A stretch of DNA of 64,000 nt from Linum tenue. Its lineage: Eukaryota > Streptophyta > Magnoliopsida > Malpighiales > Linaceae. Position 1 is the first letter of the stretch. Every line of letters begins with the position of its first letter. The notes beneath the pieces were generated by a model that worked only from the letters and a program-made list of their open reading frames with translations, did no database searches and had not been told where the DNA came from. Made by a program: the position numbers and the translations under genes. Location: NCBI GenBank assembly GCA_946122785.1, contig CAMGYJ010000008.1, positions 13,975,475 to 14,039,474 of the forward strand, given 5' to 3'. Below, one piece after another: positions 58,963-64,000 of this stretch.

Positions 58963-59346
58963 TGAGGATCTTGACAGGTTGGGTGCCTATGGTGATTTGG
59001 TTCGACGGGTTCGTGACAAGTACGTTGACTTTAGGGAACAGAGACCGTATCGCCCATTCACCTAGTTGTTGTTCAATGTTGAACATTGTTGTTTAGATGT
59101 TGAGTTCTAGTTTGTTTGTGTTTTGGATGGTGGATATTTTATGTTTTGATGTTGGATATTTGTTAAGGTACATTTGGATGTTGTATATTTTATGTTTTGT
59201 TGTTGGATATTTCTTAAGATTGATGTTGAATATTTCTTAAGGTACATTTGGATGTGTTATGTTTGAGTGTTTATATACTAATTAAAAATTTTAACCACTA
59301 CTTATATATCTAACAAAAACACAACAAACAACAATTTTTAACCATC

Positions 59347-59610
59347 GGGCGGGTAGGGAATATGGCTCAACCAGCGGTCAGAAGGGTAGAAAATATGGCT
59401 CGACCTCCGGAAGGGCGGGTAGGATATATGCCCGTACCTCCAGGAAGGCGGGTTCACAACATGCTTTGTCCACGGCCTGTGCTGGAAGGGTATATTCCTG
59501 CACCATCCGTCAGGTGGGTGTGCAACATGCTCAACCCACGGTGAAGATGGGTAGGTGAAATGTTTGGTCCGTGGTGCAGGCAGGTTTTCAACCTGCCTAG
59601 TCTATTTTTT
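59347..59610 (+). repeat. 33-bp tandem repeat array, left copy, in the MULE
   Basis: About eight diverged units of exactly 33 bp. Read as codons on the + strand from 59347 they give an 11-residue pattern (RRVENMARPPE, GRVGYMPVPPG, RRVHNMLCPRP, RWVCNMLNPR); a stop occurs in the sixth unit. Confidence 0.8.
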
Positions 59611-59797
59611 CAGCAACAATAATTGTGAACACAATTGATTAATTTCAACTAAATCCACATAAATTTGAACACAAAATCATTGATTAATTCCACCTAAAAT
59701 CACATACATTTTAACACAAAATGTCAATCCTTGATAATTGCACCTAAATCCACACAAATTTGAACATAAACACACACTAGACACATCAATAACATAA

Positions 59798-60588
59798 TCA
59801 ATCTAGTAAATGAGCTGCAGATGGAAAGATCTGTTGCAAAGAGACATCCAATCCTCCCGCCTTGTCTGTGACGAACGCAACCGGGGTTCGATCACCAAGC
59901 ACAATCTTCAATTGCATCAAAACCCAAGCATATGTCTCCTTCGTCTCATCTGAAATCAATGCGAACCCAATGTTGAAGTTCTTCTTCACCGGACTAACAC
60001 CAATCAACTGAACCAGTGGCTGCTTATACTTCTTAGTCTTGTACGTCGAGTCTATCAAAACAACAAAATACCATGCCAACAACATCCGAATCGACTCAGG
60101 ATGGCATAGGAAGAGTCTAGTAACACGACGTTGATCATCAAATTCACACTCAATAAAGTAGCCAAGACGTTGAGCTTCTATCAATGTCCACCGCATAGGT
60201 TTCAACCCACCCAATCTCTCACGCCTAATTTTTGCTGTCTCATTATAAATCTGAGTCATGTTGCGATGAGCATCGTACTTCATATTGAGCAAACTTCTGA
60301 TATCTTTCGCCTGAGTATGTGTTGCCTCCAACTCCTTAATATTCATTTTTTCCACCTGCGAAAGAGCATTCTTTTGCCTGCTTCCCTCAGAGTAAACCTC
60401 TAATCTGTGACTGTGAAATCCCCTCGACTTAATCCCATGATTCTCCACTTACACTTGCCATCTATTTTTACGGATTGCACCACCACTCGGAAACGACAAC
60501 CTAACTTGCCTGTTGTAGATTTGCTCCGTGTTGTCTTTGCGGGATCAGACGTATATGAGTTGCTCCTACTACCATGGTTGCAATCCAT
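59798..60588 (-). pseudogene. MULE transposase, truncated
   Basis: The upstream frame (60588-60400) has a basic WRKY-GCM1/FAR1-like zinc-binding relic (GCRFRVVVQSVKIDGKCKWRI). The next frame (60448-59798) holds the MULE transposase domain: WYFVVLIDSTYKTKKYKQPL with the first catalytic Asp, KKNFNIGFALISDETKETYAWVL, and a VTDKAGG region. The protein stops at HLLD just where the family continues with a Cys-Arg-Trp-His motif, so the last catalytic part and the SWIM zinc finger are missing. The two frames are offset by a frameshift near 60405. Relatives include FAR1/FHY3-like host genes, but the TIRs and TSD favour a transposon. Confidence 0.82.
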
Positions 60589-60998
60589 ATAGATCCGCGG
60601 ATTGCCTTCTCCAAGGTTTCTCTAAACTGATGCCACTATCAAGGAAAAACTATTACTCATGGCAATCTCCTTTGCCGCTTTACAAGCTTGATCATGGGTA
60701 TCATAAATATCACTTAGAAACAATGATGTGCAATCAACATTGTCACCCTCATTAACTCCAGATCCACCCTACAAGAAATACAAGTTAAAAACATTTAGTT
60801 GTGCAACAATTATGTTACGATAATTAAATTATAAAAAATAACTACTTACCGAATCATCCATAATAGTTTCCTTGTTAGTAAATGATGGTGGCACAAGATT
60901 TTTATCCTCATTCCTAATAAACACAATTAACAACGAAACTTAATGATCATAAATATTATAATTTATGTGAATTTTCATTAAAAAAGGTCTATGACATC

Positions 60999-61229
60999 AC
61001 AAAGTTAACTCGAGCATGTTCAAAACTAGACCAGACCGAGGGACGGGCATGTTAAAAACAAGAAAGAACCATGGGTCGAGCATGTTGAAAACATGCTTAG
61101 ACAGGAGGACGAGCATGTTGCGAGCATTCCTGGAGGATGGAACGGGCAGGTGGACAACCCGTCCGTTCCATGGCTGATGCAGGATTTCAACATGCTTGAC
61201 CACCGGTCGAGGCAGATTTTCAACATGCT
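60999..61229 (-). repeat. 33-bp tandem repeat array, right copy, in the MULE
   Basis: Seven units of 33 bp on the minus strand starting at 61229. Codon reading gives KHVFNMLDPWF, FLVFNMPVPRS, GLVLNMLE and similar, the same 11-residue pattern as the left array (x-x-V-x-N-M-L/P-x-P-x-x). The two arrays are in inverted orientation with the transposase between them. Confidence 0.8.
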
Positions 61230-61579
61230 CGACTTGTTTTCCAGAAGAAAAAAAAATTGCAAATGAAATCTTACCTTTAGTCCGAGTCCCTGCATGCTAT
61301 GACGATCGAGACCGACTACTTTTCTACCTCCGGCAAACTCACCGCAATCCGGCAAAAATTTATCAATGTAGAAGATTGTAGTTGGATATTGTGTTGTGTG
61401 GTTTGGTTTTAATTTTTGGTTTGATATTTCTGTTTTGTGTTGGAAGAAAGAGTTAAATGGGTTGGGTTAGGTGGTTGGAACATTAATTCTAGGTGGTTGA
61501 ACCATAAAACTAAATGAAGGGTTGTTTTGTAAATTTGTATGGTTTAGGGCGACGAATAGTAACACTCTTACCAAATTGG

Positions 61580-62369
61580 CTGTGGCTAGGCGGCTAAGCG
61601 CACAAAAAGTCTAACAAGTCACTTAACTTTCATCTTCAAACAAAAGAGTGATTGAATTTCTTACTCATCAATCCACGGTCCCAATAACTCCGAATAGGGT
61701 GGAGACATTCAATTATGAATCTTATGCTATTTACTAACGCACTCCTTCAAACGAAATGGTATAGATTGTTTATATTGCTAGCTAGTTTTCGTGTAATGGT
61801 ATAGATTTATTTATGCAATGGTATTGATGTTTTTCAAAATGGTAGTGGTTGTCTAATGGATTGACAGTGATTTCATGTTTTTTCTTTTGCAGAAAGATTG
61901 AGAAAGATATAGAAAGGAGATCTGGCTGGAGATTACGGAAGTGAGAGAAAGAGAAAAAATTGTAATTAATATATTTTTGTAACTACCTAAAATGTAATTT
62001 ATTAAAATTGATTAATTAATATAATTTATTTTTCCATACCCAATTTACCCTTAGTAATCACCGTAGCCGCACCCCTCTATTCTTTCTCTAGATTTAGAAA
62101 TCTGCCAAAAGCCACTTTCTAAAGGGGAGGAGGCCCCTATTTAGGGAATTATGAGATTTTGGGCAAGTTCACGGGCAAGGGCAGAAGTTCGCAATCACGA
62201 ACTTATGAAGCAATGTCGCGATCGGGTCAGCACCTTTACACGTTGAAAACTTGGAGGATCGCGACCTGACATCTCGCTCGCGTTCCTTGATTTCGCGGCC
62301 ACGATCTTTCTCACGGGCTCGTAAGAAGGTTGATGTGAGTTGACTACCGAAACCTCTATCTCTCCTTCG
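61580..62369. other. Intergenic DNA, nothing recognised
   Basis: AT-rich. A 128-codon minus-strand frame at 62169-62555 has no motif and overlaps the MITE end. Confidence 0.4.
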
Positions 62370-62377
62370 TTGGATGC

Positions 62378-63098
62378 TAAAGGTGGGGAATGGGCGAGTT
62401 GGGTAGGTTTTGGTCTCAATTTGACCCACACACTTACTAGCAAGTTGGAATAATTGTGACCCATAATCCATCCTCATTCTTCTGCGACTCGAGTTGGGTG
62501 GGTGACAGATGGATGTGGTTGGGTCGTGGGTTAACCCGCAAAAGTAATTTTTCAACTAGCCATTAAGAAAGTTGACTAATATTTATAATAAGTTCATAAC
62601 AAATTAGTAAGACTGTATCAATTTATACACTTCTCACTTTGTTTCAAGTGAATCCATGTAGTATTTGCATCAAAGTTTTAACTACTCTATGAACCAATTG
62701 TGTAGATAAAGCTTACGCATTTTATGATTTTGATACAATTAATAATTTATAGTTTTCATCCCAATATTTAATGGATATTAGCAATAATTTGCATCCCAAT
62801 ATCAAATATCTAATGGATATTACACAACACAATAACCAATCATAGTAGTCAAAACTATTCTTATTCTCCACCTTCAGAAGTATATGATCAGAGTGTAGTG
62901 CGGTTCGAAAATATGATGAATATTCTATACTATAAAAATATTATTTTTCATGTGAAATAGGATGCGGGTCAGTCGGATAACCCGCAATCCACCCACACAA
63001 GTGCGGGTGAGAGATTTATCAATCCGCAATCACCCACTGCTTGCGGGTCGGATGGATTAATATCAATCCACGGTTAACCACCCACGTGCCCATCCCTA
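62378..63098. mobile_element. Probable hAT-type MITE (about 720 bp)
   Basis: The left end (AAAGGTGGGGAATGGGCGAG) and right end (CACGTGCCCATCCCTA) are weak inverted repeats. Both are followed inward by GGGT/ACCC-type words, with an AT-rich core, as in the other hAT MITEs here. Flanks TTGGATGC and ATGGTTGC match at six of eight positions, so the boundary is approximate. Confidence 0.5.
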
Positions 63099-63106
63099 TG
63101 GTTGCC

Positions 63107-64000
63107 TCTCCAAATTCGCGCCCATCGCTCCAAAGATCTTGGACGCAATCTTTAGGCTGGAGGCCGCGATCATAGCTCTTTCTTCGCATCCTCCGTTCGC
63201 GGTAGCAATCTTCCTTCTATAGACCGTGACTTCAGCTTTTTGCCCATAACTCTACACTTGTGCCCTTTTTTTCCTAATTGACATGTATCGTCTAAAGCAC
63301 CCTAAAATAACGACATAATCAAATTGGAACAAAATATGGATGCAATTGACGACTTTCTTCCGATTATGCACACGGATTAGCACGAAACAAACCTAAATAT
63401 GAAGGGTAAATAACACTCATTTAAGTGTTATCAGTATTCTCAACTAGTCATTAGGATCATATATCTAGGAAGTCTTCTAATTCGTAGCCAATCTCAGGGA
63501 AGTTCATTTTCTCTTGGTATAATTTTGCTCCGAATTGCTTTCACAAAGCTACCCTTCTAGTAGAAGATTAGACTTTTTCATCCAGAACCGGTTGAGTACG
63601 AACTATCATTTTTATATTTAAGATAAAGTACAAAATGCACAAGTTGATATTCTCATATTTATATTTAAGATAAAAGTTAGTGTTATTAGGACCAAGCCGA
63701 GCCGGCCAGACCGCTAAAACCGCCACCCGGCCATAAACACGTCTAAGATAAGTCATTTAGCAATTCCGACTTTCTGCAACCGCCAGTAAGCGGCCGAGGT
63801 GATTAATCGCTCAAGTCGGTCGCTCAATTTTCCCCCCTTCCAGCCTTTCTAATTAATAAAAAATAAAAAAACAGAAAGTGAAAGGCAAAATAGTCGGGTT
63901 GGAAAAAAAGAAACCCTAGCATCCTAATTGACACTTCTTCTCCTTCGTCTTCTTCGCAAATAGAGAAAAAAGAGCGACTCCAGACCCTGCCGCCGTCGAC
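63107..64000. other. Right intergenic DNA, possible promoter of a gene beyond the window
   Basis: No complete gene. The last 120 bases hold an AAACCCTAGC telo-box-like word (63911-63920) and a pyrimidine-rich CTTCTTCTCCTTCGTC stretch, like the 5' leader of a + strand gene starting past 64000. Confidence 0.35.

Larger units (their letters stand above)
57092..61567. mobile_element. Mutator-like element (MULE), 4.5 kb
   Basis: The ends ATTTCTATTTGTAGCCC and, reading inward from the right, GAGTGTTACTATTCGTCGCCC-like sequence share a CTATTYGT..CCCTAA core. Flanks TTACCAAACTGG (57080-57091) and TTACCAAATTGG (61568-61579) match at eleven of twelve bases, within Mutator TSD range. A MULE transposase fragment lies inside on the minus strand (59798-60588). 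The element also holds two inverted 33-bp repeat arrays and a small + strand gene candidate. The transposase is shortened and frameshifted, so the copy is probably non-autonomous now. Confidence 0.8.

Noticed and set aside
62169..62555. 128-codon minus-strand frame
   Set aside because: No domain; overlaps the probable MITE end and is low in complexity.

Overview
The window is nuclear DNA of a flowering plant, probably a eudicot judging by AT-rich intergenic DNA and short GT-AG introns. It holds three host genes with recognisable products: an ALOG/LSH-family gene (29785 on, + strand), a four-exon cytosolic ribosomal protein S19 gene (51723-53222, +), and an eight-exon aldo/keto reductase gene with a predicted plastid transit peptide (54194-56979, -). 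Nearly everything else is transposable-element DNA. No prokaryotic genes, CRISPR arrays or organelle genes were seen.

Left third (1-15.8 kb): a 14.7-kb hAT-like insertion (1079-15791, terminal inverted repeats and a perfect 8-bp target duplication). Inside it lie a Helitron 3' terminus, a small hAT-type MITE, a tRNA-like Pol III promoter and a 10.6-kb Ty3/Gypsy element of the Tat (Retand/Ogre-like) lineage, called element A (3830-14398, minus strand). Middle-left (18-27 kb): two more hAT MITEs, a 5.4-kb Ty1/Copia element (20404-25850) that splits an unidentified minus-strand reading frame, and a Mutator-type MITE (26439-27085).

Centre (28.8-50.9 kb): a Cassandra-type solo LTR carrying 5S rRNA-like sequence sits about 0.7 kb upstream of the ALOG gene. 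A hAT MITE lies in the 3' part of that gene. Just beyond it is a second Tat element, B (31158-50890, minus strand, 5-bp target duplication). Element B was itself hit by an Athila-like element (32080-40579) that has gag and protease but no reverse transcriptase, RNase H or integrase core. Right third: RPS19, the aldo/keto reductase gene, a 4.5-kb Mutator-like element (57092-61567) starting about 110 bp upstream of the reductase start codon, and a probable hAT MITE.

Both Tat elements have dual RNase H domains and, between pol and the 3' LTR, a separate gene on the opposite strand with its own TATA box and introns. Copy A of this antisense gene gives a clean 820-codon reading frame when spliced; copy B is decayed and cut off from its TATA box by the Athila-like insertion. 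All polyproteins are broken by stops, frameshifts or Asp-to-Asn changes in catalytic motifs. The most unusual structures are the antisense spliced gene, two inverted arrays of a 33-bp (11-codon) repeat flanking the Mutator transposase gene, and palindrome clusters in the Athila-like element.
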